Positions 51,416 through 62,395 of a DNA stretch of 64,000 nucleotides are shown here, in pieces. Below the pieces are notes generated by a model. That model was not told the DNA's origin. It saw nothing but the letters and a program-made list of their open reading frames with translations, and did no database searches. A program made the position numbers and the translations under genes. The first letter of the stretch is position 1, and every line of letters starts with the position of its first letter. The stretch is from Streptomyces sp. PsTaAH-137 (GTDB lineage: Bacteria; Actinomycetota; Actinomycetes; Streptomycetales; Streptomycetaceae), in the NCBI RefSeq assembly GCF_003259365.1, contig NZ_QLLY01000004.1:186001-250000 (forward strand), in the 5' to 3' direction.

Positions 51416-52255
51416 ATGGCTGATGGTGACGGCTGGGAGCTGGAACCCGGGGATGAGGAGGGGGCGGCTGTACTGGCTCTGATCGGGCGCCAGTTGAAGG
51501 GGTGGCGGGAGTCGGTCGGGCTCCGGGCCTCAGAACTCGGTACCGCCCTCGGGTACGGCGAGGGGACCGTCTACAAGGTCGAGAGCGGGACCCGGATCCC
51601 GCGCCCCGAGTACCTCGACAGGGCCGACGAGGCCCTGAACGCGGGCGGGCGCATCAAGGAGCTGAAGGAGGATGCCGCCAAGCTCCGGTATCCGAAGAAG
51701 GTGCGCGACATCGCCGAAGCGGAGTCGAGGGCCGTGGAGCTTACGGCGTACGGGAACCACAACCTGCACGGGCTGCTGCAGACCGGCGAGTACGCTCAAG
51801 CGCTCTTCTCGACCTGGCGCCCCGCCCTTCCTGCGGAGCGAATCGAGCGAGCGGTGGCCGGGCGCACGGCCAGGCAGTCGATCTTTGATCGTGCCCCCGC
51901 ACCAACCCTCAGTTTCGTTCAGGAAGAGGTAACGCTCCAGCGGCCTGTCGGAGGGAAGATGGTGTTGCGGCGCCAGCTCGAACGTCTACTGGAACTGGGC
52001 ACGTTGCCCCACGTGGACATCCAGGTGATGCCGACGGCACGCGAAGGCCACGCCGGAATGCTCGGCAAGATGGAGGTGCTGAAGTTCAAGGACGGGACAG
52101 CCATCGGACGCTGCGAGGACGACTTCGCCAGCCGCCCCGTATCCGACCCGAAGCAGGTCCGCGTCATCGAACTACGGTGTGGCATCATCCGGGCCCAGGC
52201 CCTCTCCCCAGAGGAGTCTCTGGCCTTCATCGAGCAAGTGCTGGGAGAAACATGA
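51416..52255 (+). CDS. WhiJ-like XRE-family regulator (HTH plus DUF5753)
   Basis: A 279-residue regulator. The XRE helix-turn-helix (LIGRQLKGWRESVGLRASEL, then TALGYGEGTVYKVESGTRIP, residues about 22-70) is followed by the DUF5753 domain (SRAVELTAYGNHNLHGLLQT, HVDIQVMPTAREGHAGMLGK). The ATG at 51416 has GGAGGTG upstream; the longer frame to 51299 lacks one. Its stop overlaps the DUF397 start (ATGA). Paralogues of WhiJ with a DUF397 partner control development and antibiotic production in Streptomyces; the specific targets of this copy are unknown. Confidence 0.93.
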   Translation: MADGDGWELEPGDEEGAAVLALIGRQLKGWRESVGLRASELGTALGYGEGTVYKVESGTRIPRPEYLDRADEALNAGGRIKELKEDAAKLRYPKKVRDIAEAESRAVELTAYGNHNLHGLLQTGEYAQALFSTWRPALPAERIERAVAGRTARQSIFDRAPAPTLSFVQEEVTLQRPVGGKMVLRRQLERLLELGTLPHVDIQVMPTAREGHAGMLGKMEVLKFKDGTAIGRCEDDFASRPVSDPKQVRVIELRCGIIRAQALSPEESLAFIEQVLGET

Positions 52256-52440
52256 ACGCGTCCGAACTGGCCTGGTTCAAGAGCAGCTACAGCAGCGACA
52301 GCAGCAACCCGGATTGCGTAGAGATCGCCCACACCCCCGGCACCACCCACATCCGCGACTCCAAGAACCCCACCGGCCCGCACCTCACGGTGCCCCCCGC
52401 GGCCTGGGCCGGGTTCGTCGCGTATGCCATCAGGAGCTGA
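52252..52440 (+). CDS. DUF397 small protein
   Basis: A 62-residue protein with the canonical pattern WFKSSYSSDSSNPDCVEIAH...IRDSKNPTGPHLTVPPAAWAGFV. Translationally coupled to the WhiJ-like gene by ATGA. DUF397 proteins are thought to work with the linked XRE regulator, possibly by binding it. Length and sequence are normal for the family. Confidence 0.95.
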   Translation: MNASELAWFKSSYSSDSSNPDCVEIAHTPGTTHIRDSKNPTGPHLTVPPAAWAGFVAYAIRS

Positions 52441-52511
52441 GGGCTTGCCCGCTCGGCCCGTCCCTTCGGCATTCGGTCACGAAGCAAGGATCCAGACCGT
52501 AGGCTGCACCC

Positions 52512-52928
52512 GTGTCCTCATCGCCATCGCCCCACGAAGGTGACCCCGACGCGTTCGTTGAGCACCTCACCGTCGACTGGGCCGCGATGGAAGAGGTGTT
52601 CCTGGGGATTCAGCAGCTCTTTCGTCAGATGCAGGACATCGGTTCGAAACTGAGGCGGACAGCAGAAGAGGTCGTCCAAGCTCTCCTGAAGCACCTGCTC
52701 CGCCGGAACCGACGCGCACGCAGAGGCGGAGGAAAACGTCCTCTCTGTCTCTTCTTCGAGGCTCTGGCGCGGCTGCTTCAACAACTGCTCCACGCCCTGC
52801 GGCTGCAACTGCCCCGGCCACCCCCCGCTCCCACACCCACGGCTCCCTGCGCCGTAGCCCGGCTTCGCGGCACGTGCGTCCCTCGGGCACCCCAATACTT
52901 GATCTCCCTCCACCCAAAAGCTGCCTGA
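52512..52928 (+). CDS. Hypothetical protein, probably leaderless
   Basis: Open frame of 138 residues beginning at GTG 52512. The N-terminal 70 residues look like a real helical protein (DPDAFVEHLTVDWAAMEEVF, QQLFRQMQDIGSKLRRTAEE), while the C-terminal half is basic, leucine- and proline-rich and less convincing. No ribosome site precedes the GTG, but TAGGCT (52500-52505) ends six bases before it with TCACGA 17 bases further upstream, so a leaderless transcript is plausible. A minus-strand open frame also covers this stretch but looks less protein-like. Confidence 0.45.
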   Translation: MSSSPSPHEGDPDAFVEHLTVDWAAMEEVFLGIQQLFRQMQDIGSKLRRTAEEVVQALLKHLLRRNRRARRGGGKRPLCLFFEALARLLQQLLHALRLQLPRPPPAPTPTAPCAVARLRGTCVPRAPQYLISLHPKAA

Positions 52929-53009
52929 ACGTTCGTACCGCACGCCTCCAGGGAGAGGCTGTGAGCAGTGCGAACGGGCGTCAGGCATGGGGATAGCCGG
53001 AGATTATTC

Positions 53010-53168
53010 ATGTCCATGGTCGGCCTCCTCCCACCCGAAACACCGTGGTGGGCGGTGTGCGCTCTGCTGGCTCTCGCGCTGCTCGTCCTACTTGCCCGCG
53101 CTGTCATGCCCAGCAGCTCCGCGGACCGCGTGAAGTGGTGGGACAACTTCTGGAAGCGCCGCAAGTAG
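53010..53168 (+). CDS. Small single-helix membrane protein
   Basis: A 52-residue protein starting at ATG 53010 (GGAG seven bases upstream). One membrane helix (WWAVCALLALALLVLLARAV, residues about 11-30) is followed by a short basic/aromatic cytoplasmic tail, VKWWDNFWKRRK. No homologue is recalled. The good ribosome site and clean topology support a real small gene. Confidence 0.6.
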   Translation: MSMVGLLPPETPWWAVCALLALALLVLLARAVMPSSSADRVKWWDNFWKRRK

Positions 53169-53246
53169 CAGAGAGACGGGCCGCGTTGTCGCACACGGCA
53201 GCGCGGGCCGTCGCGGATATTCGATCCACAGGCGTCAGCAGCCGTC

Positions 53247-53765
53247 CTACCCCTCGTACTCGCTCAGATCGATCGCGTACAGCCGCAACCCCTCGTCCTC
53301 CCCCGTAGCCGTCATCCCCAGCTTGTGGAGGAGCTTCATCGAGGAGGCGTCGTCCGGGGCGGCGGCCGCCACGACGCGGTCGATGCCACGGTCCTGGAGG
53401 GCGTATTCCAGGGACGCCTGGGCCGCCTCCGACGCGTAGCCCTGGCCCCAGAACTGGCGGGCCAGCCGCCACTGGATGCCGATGTGGTCCGCGATCTTCG
53501 GCGGCGCCTCGGGAACGTACAGGCCCACCGCGCCGGCCAGCTCGCCCGAGCCGAGGAGTTCGACGGCGAAGATGCCGAAGCCCTCGTCGTCCCACTCCTC
53601 CTCCCAGCGCTCGATGTCCTCGGCCGTCTCGTCGAGGGAGCGCGGGGTGCCGTCGCCGATGCGCTGCATCACGGCCGGGTCGGCCTGGATCTCGGAGAGC
53701 GGGACCAGGTCGTCGTCGGGGAGCCAGCGGCGCAGGAGGAGGCGGGGGGTGCGGATCTCGGTCAT
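53247..53765 (-). CDS. GNAT-family N-acetyltransferase (RimJ/RimL-like)
   Basis: A 172-residue acetyltransferase. It begins TEIRTPRLLLRRWLPDDD, typical of RimJ/RimL enzymes. GTPRSLDETAEDIERWEEEW, the acetyl-CoA region QWRLARQFWGQGYASEAAQA (Q/R-x-x-G-x-G/A), and ASSMKLLHKLGMTATG follow. The ATG at 53765 has an AGGATGGA site; an ATG six codons upstream is less likely. The acceptor (a protein N-terminus or small amine) is unknown. It is divergent from the secreted-protein gene. Confidence 0.9.
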   Translation of the reverse strand: MTEIRTPRLLLRRWLPDDDLVPLSEIQADPAVMQRIGDGTPRSLDETAEDIERWEEEWDDEGFGIFAVELLGSGELAGAVGLYVPEAPPKIADHIGIQWRLARQFWGQGYASEAAQASLEYALQDRGIDRVVAAAAPDDASSMKLLHKLGMTATGEDEGLRLYAIDLSEYEG

Positions 53766-53923
53766 GGGTCCATCCTGCGGCATCGCGACGGGTGCGGACC
53801 GTCACAGGCTCCCCACAGGTAACTCCTAGATCAAGTTCGCCCGGCGAGGGCAACCTCGTCCCGGTCCCGGCGGTCACCTTGACGTCCCGTCCCCTGTTCC
53901 CCGTACAAGGAGCCGCTGAGCCG

Positions 53924-55345
53924 ATGCGCCAGCCCACCGCCGTCTCCCCGCGCCGCAGCCGCGCCGCGTTCACCGCCCTGGCGGCCGCCGCCCTGATCAC
54001 CGCCGCCGCGGCCGCACCGGCCGTCGCCGACGAGCCGGCCGAGAACGACACCCTGTGGATCTCGGCCCCGTACGACCTGGTGCTGCCGGGGGCCGACGAG
54101 GACGGCAACGTCGAGAGCCAGTCCGTCGACGTGCAGCTCTACCACGACAACACCAACAACTCCGTCTCCGGCGGCACGCTCACCGTGGACGCGGGCGAGC
54201 TGGCCGGGATCGCGGATGTGACCTGGCCCGCCAACTGCACCGAGGAGGCGGGGAGTTCGCTGAAGGCGACGTGTTCCTTCGGCACCCTCGACGGCTCGCC
54301 GTGGATCACCGCCGCCACCCTCGGCATCCGCACCGAGGCCGACGCCCCGGCCGACGCGTCCGCGTACCTGCACTACTCGGCGAGCGCCGACAGCAGCTTC
54401 GGCACGCTCGAGGCGTACCCGGCGGACACGCACATCACCGTGGCCAACGGCCCCGATCTGGGCCTCAACCAGCTGCCCTTCAACACCAAGGTCGACATCG
54501 ACAGCGATGTCGCGCAGCCGGTGCGCCTGACGAACTCCGGGAACCGGACGGCCGACCGCACGATCCTCACCCTCTTCGCCTCGCACGGCCTGGACCTGGC
54601 GCACCGCTACGGCAACTGCACGTACGCGGACACCGACCAGAAGGCGGGCACGACCGCCGTGTGCGTCCTGGACCGGGCCGTCGCGCCGGGCCAGACGTAC
54701 GACCTGTCGCCCGCGACCGCCGTGCGCACCACGGGCGCCGCGCTGTACGAGCGTTTCGACTACCAGGTGGCGACCTACACCGACGAGGCCTACGAGCAGG
54801 CCCTCGCGGGACGGCCGTTCGTCCGGGGCAGCGGGGAGGACTTCGTCCCCGAGCAGGTCACCGCGTCGCTGCGGGCCGCCGACACTGACGACCTCAACCT
54901 GGAGGACAACTACCGGGCGCGGACGCTGACCGCCGCCAACACCGCGGACCTGAGGGCCACCGCCCCGAACATCACCGGAGCCGCCGTCGGCGACACCGTC
55001 ACCGCGCGGATCGGCGTCCTCAACCGGGGCCCGGCCTGGGTCGCCTCCCTCGGCGCCGGCGCGAGCGTCGCCACCGTGGACGTCACCCTGCCCGCCGGGA
55101 CGACCGTCACCAAGAAGCCCGCCATGTGCGAGCACACGGGCGGCGTGACCTACGTGTGCCGCACGCCGATCCTCCAGTGGGAGAAGGACCGTACGGTCTT
55201 CCCCTTCAAGCTGCGGATCGACTCGGCCGACGCCCTCGGCGCCTCCGGCACCGTGGCCACCCGCAACAACGACCCGGAGCTGACCATCAGCGCCTTCGAC
55301 CCGAACCTGAAGAACAACAGCAGGACGTTCACGATCAGCGGCTGA
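53924..55345 (+). CDS. Secreted protein with Ig/CARDB-like repeats
   Basis: A 473-residue exported protein. The signal peptide (basic RQPTAVSPRRSR, then hydrophobic AAFTALAAAALITAAAAAPA) ends near AVADEPAEN. The mature part is beta-rich with CARDB/DUF11-like patterns: ADLRATAPNITGAAVGDTVT, RIGVLNRGPAWVASLGAGAS, VDVTLPAGTTVTKKPAMC, and an earlier similar unit (DLGLNQLPFNTKVDIDSDVA). There is no LPxTG motif or C-terminal helix, so it should be released or only loosely bound. AAGGAG lies 11 bases before the ATG. It ends at a strong terminator. Binding or structural role only guessed. Confidence 0.82.
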   Translation: MRQPTAVSPRRSRAAFTALAAAALITAAAAAPAVADEPAENDTLWISAPYDLVLPGADEDGNVESQSVDVQLYHDNTNNSVSGGTLTVDAGELAGIADVTWPANCTEEAGSSLKATCSFGTLDGSPWITAATLGIRTEADAPADASAYLHYSASADSSFGTLEAYPADTHITVANGPDLGLNQLPFNTKVDIDSDVAQPVRLTNSGNRTADRTILTLFASHGLDLAHRYGNCTYADTDQKAGTTAVCVLDRAVAPGQTYDLSPATAVRTTGAALYERFDYQVATYTDEAYEQALAGRPFVRGSGEDFVPEQVTASLRAADTDDLNLEDNYRARTLTAANTADLRATAPNITGAAVGDTVTARIGVLNRGPAWVASLGAGASVATVDVTLPAGTTVTKKPAMCEHTGGVTYVCRTPILQWEKDRTVFPFKLRIDSADALGASGTVATRNNDPELTISAFDPNLKNNSRTFTISG

Positions 55346-55367
55346 CCCCGTACCGCAGGACATGCGA

Positions 55368-55402
55368 AAGGGCCCCGGAGACATCACGTCTCCGGGGCCC
55401 TT
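55368..55402. terminator. Bidirectional terminator hairpin
   Basis: Perfect 15-bp stem AAGGGCCCCGGAGAC / GTCTCCGGGGCCCTT with an ATCAC loop, between the converging secreted-protein gene (stop 55345) and hspR (stop 55416). It ends the dnaK operon. Confidence 0.92.
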
Positions 55403-55415
55403 CGCACGCACAAGG

Positions 55416-55874
55416 TCAGTCCTGCGGCCGCTTCGGCCGCCACACCACCAGCGCGCTGGTCTGCTGCACCTCCTGGTACGGGACCAGGTCGCGGCGGTAC
55501 GAGGCGTGCACCGCCGCTTCACGTTGCTGCATGGCCGCGGCGGCTCCCTCCACGGCGGCGGAGAGTTCCGCCACCCGGGACTGGAGTGCCGTGACCTGGT
55601 TCTCCAGCTCGATGATGCGCTTGATGCCCGCCAGGTTGATGCCCTCGGTCTGCGACAACTCCTGCACCTGGCGGAGCAGTTCGATGTCGCGGGCCGAGTA
55701 GCGGCGGCCGCGCCCGGCCGTGCGGTCGGGGGAGACCAGGCCGAGGCGGTCGTACTGGCGCAGGGTCTGAGGGTGCAGGCCGGACAGTTGGGCCGCCACC
55801 GAGATCACGTACACCGGTGTCTCGTCGGTCAGTTCGTACGGATTCGCGCGCCGTCGAGAATGCTGCCCGTCCAT
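55416..55874 (-). CDS. hspR: Heat-shock repressor HspR
   Basis: MerR-family autorepressor of the dnaK operon. The ATG at 55874 gives 152 residues beginning MDGQHSRRRANPYELTDETP, like known HspR; a TTG three codons earlier is too close to its purine site. The winged HTH is VYVISVAAQLSGLHPQTLRQYDRLGLVSPDR, and a coiled-coil (LENQVTALQSRVAELSAAVE) is followed by a C-terminal segment for the DnaK co-repressor interaction known in S. coelicolor. It lies five bases after dnaJ. Its HAIR sites are at 59.7 kb (dnaK) and 43.6 kb (clpB). Confidence 0.97.
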   Translation of the reverse strand: MDGQHSRRRANPYELTDETPVYVISVAAQLSGLHPQTLRQYDRLGLVSPDRTAGRGRRYSARDIELLRQVQELSQTEGINLAGIKRIIELENQVTALQSRVAELSAAVEGAAAAMQQREAAVHASYRRDLVPYQEVQQTSALVVWRPKRPQD

Positions 55875-55879
55875 CTGGC

Positions 55880-57073
55880 TCAAGCTCCCTTCGCGGCCTG
55901 GAACAGTTCTGCCCGCACATCGGTGTCCTCAGTCGCCTCGCGGTACGACTCGAGGGCCGAACGGGCGTCGTCGGACAGGTCCTTGGGGACCGCGACCTCC
56001 ACGGTGACCAGCAGGTCGCCGCGGGTGCCGTCCTTGCGTACGGCGCCCTTGCCGCGGGCCCGCATCGTCCGCCCGTTCGGCGTGCCCGCGGGCAGCTTCA
56101 GGGTGACGGCGGGGCCGCCGAGCGTCGGCACCTTCACCTCGCCGCCGAGCGTGGCCTCGGTGAACGTGACCGGCACGGTCACCGTGAGGTTGTCGCCCTT
56201 ACGGTCGAAGACCGGGTGCTTGTCGACGTGCACGACCACGTACAGGTCGCCCGCCGGACCGCCCCGCTCGCCGGGCGCGCCCTTGCCACGGAGGCGGATC
56301 CGCTGACCGTCGGAGACTCCGGCGGGGATGCGGACCTGCATCGTGCGCGAGGACTTGGCCCGGCCCGACCCCTTGCAGACCTCGCAGGGGGTCTCGGCGA
56401 TGAGGCCGCGGCCCTTGCAGTCCACGCACGGGTCGGTGAGGGAGAAGCCGCCACCGCCACCCCGCGAGACCTGCCCGGTGCCGACGCAGGTCGGGCACAC
56501 GCGCGGCGTGCCGTTCTTGTCGCCGGTGCCCGAACACGCCTTGCAGGGCGCCTGGGAGGACATCCGCAGCGGGACCGTGGCCCCGTCCACCGCCTCGGTG
56601 AAGCTGAGCGTCACCTCGGACTCGATGTCCTGGCCGCGGCGCGGCTGGGTACGGGTGCCCGTGCCCGCGCCGCCCCGGTTGAACAGGCCGCCGAAGACAT
56701 CGCCGATGCCTCCGCCGAACCCGCCCTGGGCCCCGCCACCGGCGGGACCACCCTGAGCCCCGCCGCCGAAGAGGTCGCCGAGGTCGAAGTTGAACGTGCC
56801 GCCCCCGCCCGCGCCGCCGGGCCGGAACCCGCCGCCGGCGAACAGGGCGCGCGCCTCGTCGTACTCCTTGCGCTTCTTGGGGTCACCGAGGACGTCGTTC
56901 GCCTCGGAGATCTCCTTGAAGCGGTCCTCCGCCTTCGGGTTGCCCTTGTTGGCGTCGGGGTGGTTCTCCCGCGCGAGCTTGCGGTACGCCTTCTTGATCT
57001 CGGCGTCGGTGGCGTCCTTGGGGACGCCGAGGACCTTGTAGTAGTCCTTCTCGATGAAGTCCTTCGTGCTCAT
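55880..57073 (-). CDS. dnaJ: Chaperone DnaJ
   Basis: DnaK co-chaperone, 397 residues. J-domain residues 1-75 with HPD at 38-40, a long Gly/Phe-rich region, a zinc-binding region with four CxxCxGxG repeats (CKACSGTG, CPTCVGTG, CVDCKGRG, CEVCKGSG), and the C-terminal substrate-binding domains. Third gene of the dnaK-grpE-dnaJ-hspR operon, 57 bp after grpE and five bases before hspR. Normal length and motifs. Confidence 0.98.
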   Translation of the reverse strand: MSTKDFIEKDYYKVLGVPKDATDAEIKKAYRKLARENHPDANKGNPKAEDRFKEISEANDVLGDPKKRKEYDEARALFAGGGFRPGGAGGGGTFNFDLGDLFGGGAQGGPAGGGAQGGFGGGIGDVFGGLFNRGGAGTGTRTQPRRGQDIESEVTLSFTEAVDGATVPLRMSSQAPCKACSGTGDKNGTPRVCPTCVGTGQVSRGGGGGFSLTDPCVDCKGRGLIAETPCEVCKGSGRAKSSRTMQVRIPAGVSDGQRIRLRGKGAPGERGGPAGDLYVVVHVDKHPVFDRKGDNLTVTVPVTFTEATLGGEVKVPTLGGPAVTLKLPAGTPNGRTMRARGKGAVRKDGTRGDLLVTVEVAVPKDLSDDARSALESYREATEDTDVRAELFQAAKGA

Positions 57074-57130
57074 CGGCCTCGACGTCCCTCCTTACCGGGC
57101 TCACTCACATCGGTCGACACGGGGTTGTGG

Positions 57131-59761
<2,631 letters not shown>

Positions 59762-59827
59762 CTTTTATCTCCTCCTTATCCGCAATGCGGCGTGATCATG
59801 CCTCTGAGCTGCTGCTTTCCTGACGGC

Positions 59828-60853
59828 TCAGAGTTCGTCGTTGTCCGGGTCATAGGCGTTGTAGAGGTGCGCGGGCAGCTCCTCGTCCTCCCGCAGCGCC
59901 TCGAAAAGGGCCTCGGACTGGTCCTCGACCGGCATGTAGCGGCCCCAGTAGTCCGGGTGCTCGACGCTCGGTACGGTGACGATCGCGGTCCGCGCGGCCG
60001 GCACCTGCCCCGCCGCCTCCGCGAGCCCGTACAGCTCGCCCAGCGAGTCCAGGCCCCGGTCGGCGGTCACCGAGGACGTCGCCGCGTCGAGCACCGGATA
60101 CAGCCGCGAACTGTGGTCGAGCAGCCCCGCCTTGCGCACCTGCCCGAGCAGCAGCCGCACGAACTCCTTCTGCCGCTCGATCCGCTGGAGGTCGCTGCCG
60201 TCGCCGACCCCGGTCCTGCCCCGTACGAAGACCAGCGCCTGCTCGCCGGTCAGGTGCTGCTCGCCCTCGTCGAGGACGACCTTGCCGCCGGGCACCCGCA
60301 TCCGCTGCGGCACCTTCACGTCGACGCCGCCGAGCGCGTCCACGACCTTCTCGAACCCGGTGAAGTCGATCACCATGTGGTGGTCGACGCGGACGCCCGT
60401 CAGATCCTCGAAGGTACGGATCGCGCAGGCCGCGCCGCCCCGCTCGAAGGCCCAGTTGAACTGCGCGTACTCGGGCTCGCTGCGCTCGCCGTCGGGCAGC
60501 GCGCAGTCCGGGATGTCGACCATCAGGTCACGCGGGACGCTCACCAGCGCGGCCCGCTTCCGGTCGGCCGACAGGTGCAGCAGCATCGTGGTGTCCGAGC
60601 GCTGGCTGTCCTTCGTGGCCTCGATGTCGGAGCCCATGACCAGGATGTTCTGGGCGCCCGACCGCAGGGCCGCGGGCCGCCGGTGGTGGTCCGCGTCCAG
60701 GGCCTGGTCGGTGGCCTCGTCGGTGCGGATGTTGCCGTCGAGCCGCGCGTACGCCCAGGCGCCCGCGCCCGCCGCGGTGGTCAGCAGCAGGACGAGGACG
60801 AGCAGCGTGCGGCGCACCCAGCGCCGGGCCGGGAGGAGATCACGGAATGCCAT
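59828..60853 (-). CDS. LytR-CpsA-Psr (LCP) family ligase
   Basis: A 341-residue LCP protein: a short basic cytoplasmic N-terminus, one membrane helix (RTLLVLVLLLTTAAGAGAWAY), and the outer LCP domain. Motifs: NILVMGSD, QRSDTTMLLHLSADRKRAAL, VPRDLMVDIPD, the loop DLTGVRVDHHMVIDFTGFEKVVDALGG-type, and LTGEQALVFVRGRTGVGDGSDLQRIERQ. LCP enzymes transfer undecaprenyl-phosphate-linked polymers to peptidoglycan. It is the last gene of the polysaccharide operon and overlaps the preceding glycosyltransferase by 14 bases. Confidence 0.93.
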   Translation of the reverse strand: MAFRDLLPARRWVRRTLLVLVLLLTTAAGAGAWAYARLDGNIRTDEATDQALDADHHRRPAALRSGAQNILVMGSDIEATKDSQRSDTTMLLHLSADRKRAALVSVPRDLMVDIPDCALPDGERSEPEYAQFNWAFERGGAACAIRTFEDLTGVRVDHHMVIDFTGFEKVVDALGGVDVKVPQRMRVPGGKVVLDEGEQHLTGEQALVFVRGRTGVGDGSDLQRIERQKEFVRLLLGQVRKAGLLDHSSRLYPVLDAATSSVTADRGLDSLGELYGLAEAAGQVPAARTAIVTVPSVEHPDYWGRYMPVEDQSEALFEALREDEELPAHLYNAYDPDNDEL

Positions 60854-61460
60854 GCACCAGGTGTTCCACGCCGTGCGCCGCCCGAGCCGTCCTCCCCTCG
60901 ACCGTGTACCGCTGCGCGTCGGCCCGGCAGGCCCGCCGCAGGCACGCCAACCGGCGTGGCCGGGTGAGGAGTTCGGCGACGGCGGCGCCGTAGGCGTCCG
61001 GGTCGTCGGGGGCGACGACGGCGTTCCGCCCGTCCTCCAGACAGCCGAACCCCGGGTCGCGCTCCGCCCGGTCCGTGATCACCAGCGGCGTGCGCAGCGC
61101 GAACGAGTCGGCGGCCAGCGGGCCCACCGCGCCGGGTGCGAGCAGCACGTCGGCCACGGCCCCGAGCAGTGCCCGGTGGTCGTCCCCAGAGGCGCCGGGG
61201 ACGGGCACGACGTGCGGGCCGTGGTCCTCGACGGCCGTGCGCCGCTCCCCGTCCCCGGCGACCAGCAGGCGGAACCCGGGCAGCAGCGCGGCGGTCCGGT
61301 CGGCGGCTGCCAGCAGGAACGGCACCCGTGCGGCGCCGTCGAGCGCACCCGCGTACAGGCCGGTGAGTCCGGGCCGCAGGCCGTACCGGGCCCGCGTGGC
61401 GCGCACCCGCTCCTCGGTGATCCGGTCGCGGGCGGCGGCCAGCGCGCCCGGGGCGCTCAC
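60840..61460 (-). CDS. Half-size glycosyltransferase (GT-B C-terminal domain only)
   Basis: A 206-residue protein. The GTG start at 61460 overlaps the GT4 stop (GTGA). It aligns with the C-terminal, donor-binding Rossmann half of GT4 enzymes: ERVRATRARYGLRPGLTGLY, AALLPGFRLLVAGDGERRTA, HRALLGAVADVLLAPGAVGP, TPLVITDRAERDPGFGCLED, GRNAVVAPDDPDAYGAAVAE. No N-terminal acceptor domain is present; the open frame further upstream is antisense-like. Either it needs a partner (perhaps the adjacent GT4) or it is a remnant or regulatory subunit. Confidence 0.75.
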   Translation of the reverse strand: MSAPGALAAARDRITEERVRATRARYGLRPGLTGLYAGALDGAARVPFLLAAADRTAALLPGFRLLVAGDGERRTAVEDHGPHVVPVPGASGDDHRALLGAVADVLLAPGAVGPLAADSFALRTPLVITDRAERDPGFGCLEDGRNAVVAPDDPDAYGAAVAELLTRPRRLACLRRACRADAQRYTVEGRTARAAHGVEHLVHGIP

Positions 61461-62395
61461 ACCCGCTCCCCGACCACGGCGGCGTACAGGCGCTCCGTGC
61501 GCTCCACCCACACCGCCTCCCCGTACCGCTTCGCGTGGACCGAGCGGCAGTGTTCGCGCAGGGTCGGGAAGATGTGGTCGGCGGCGGCCAGGGCGGCGGG
61601 GAGCGGGGCGTCCGGGGTGGTGACGGTGCCGGTGCCCTCGGCGCGGACCGCGCGAGGCACGGCCGAGCCCTCGTAGGCGAGCACGGGCAGGCCCGCCGCC
61701 AGCGCCTCCAGATAGACCAGCGGGACGGCGCCCTCGTGCCAGGCGCTGGGGAAGACCAGGCCCCGGTAGCCGGTGAGCGACCGGCGCAGCGCGCCCCGCT
61801 CGCCGACCCCGAGGAACCGGACGGACGGCGGCGCGGCGGCCCGGCACTCGCGCTCCAGCGGGCCCGTGCCCACGACGTCGAGGCGGGTCCCGGCGGGCCA
61901 GCGCCGCAACAGACCGAGAATGCCCCGCTCCACCGCGAGCCGCCCGACGCACACCCACGCCGTGCGCTCGGCCCGCCGCAGCGGATCCGGGTCCGGCACC
62001 GGCGGGACGTGGTCGGGGATCAGGGCGAGCCGCTCGGGCGGCATCCCGGCCGCGAGCCAGCCGTCCCGGCTCGCCTCGGACAGCACCACCGCCCGGTCGG
62101 CGCGGCGCAGCAGCGGGTCCCGCAGCGGCGGCCGGTGCCGGTGCAGGGTCACCACCAGCGGACCGGCCCACGCGGCGACGCGGGCCCGGTCGGCGCCGGG
62201 CAGCAGCTGGTGGACGTGCACCACGTCCGGCGCGCACGCCCGCAGCTCCGCCGCCGTGTCCCGCCCGGCACCGGCCCTGACCACGCGCACCTCGTGCCCG
62301 GCGCGGGTCAGCGCGGCGGCCTGGTCGAGGACGGCGTCGTCCTCGCCGCCGGGCACGGACGAACCGGTGAAGCCGTGGACGAGCGCGACCCTCAT
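61457..62395 (-). CDS. GT4-family glycosyltransferase
   Basis: A 312-residue GT-B enzyme. The N-terminal domain begins MRVALVHGFTGSSVPGGEDD and contains DVVHVHQLLPGADRARVAAW. The C-terminal domain has WVCVGRLAVERGILGLLRRW, LDVVGTGPLERECR, and GLVFPSAWHEGAVPLVYLEALAAGLP, the E-x7-E-like donor site (here EG...YLEALA). It is slightly short for the family. The ATG overlaps the preceding methyltransferase-like gene's stop (ATGA). It probably adds a sugar to a polyprenyl-linked polymer in the cytoplasm. Confidence 0.9.
   Translation of the reverse strand: MRVALVHGFTGSSVPGGEDDAVLDQAAALTRAGHEVRVVRAGAGRDTAAELRACAPDVVHVHQLLPGADRARVAAWAGPLVVTLHRHRPPLRDPLLRRADRAVVLSEASRDGWLAAGMPPERLALIPDHVPPVPDPDPLRRAERTAWVCVGRLAVERGILGLLRRWPAGTRLDVVGTGPLERECRAAAPPSVRFLGVGERGALRRSLTGYRGLVFPSAWHEGAVPLVYLEALAAGLPVLAYEGSAVPRAVRAEGTGTVTTPDAPLPAALAAADHIFPTLREHCRSVHAKRYGEAVWVERTERLYAAVVGERV

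Noticed and set aside
52518..52988. Minus-strand frame opposite the 52512 gene
   Set aside because: No ribosome site or conserved pattern; the plus-strand frame has a promoter-like box and helical N-terminus, though neither is certain.
61460..62237. N-terminal extension of the half-size glycosyltransferase
   Set aside because: The frame stays open but overlaps the GT4 gene in another phase and reads as low-complexity Arg/Ala/Gly; the GTGA-overlapping GTG at 61460 is the natural start.
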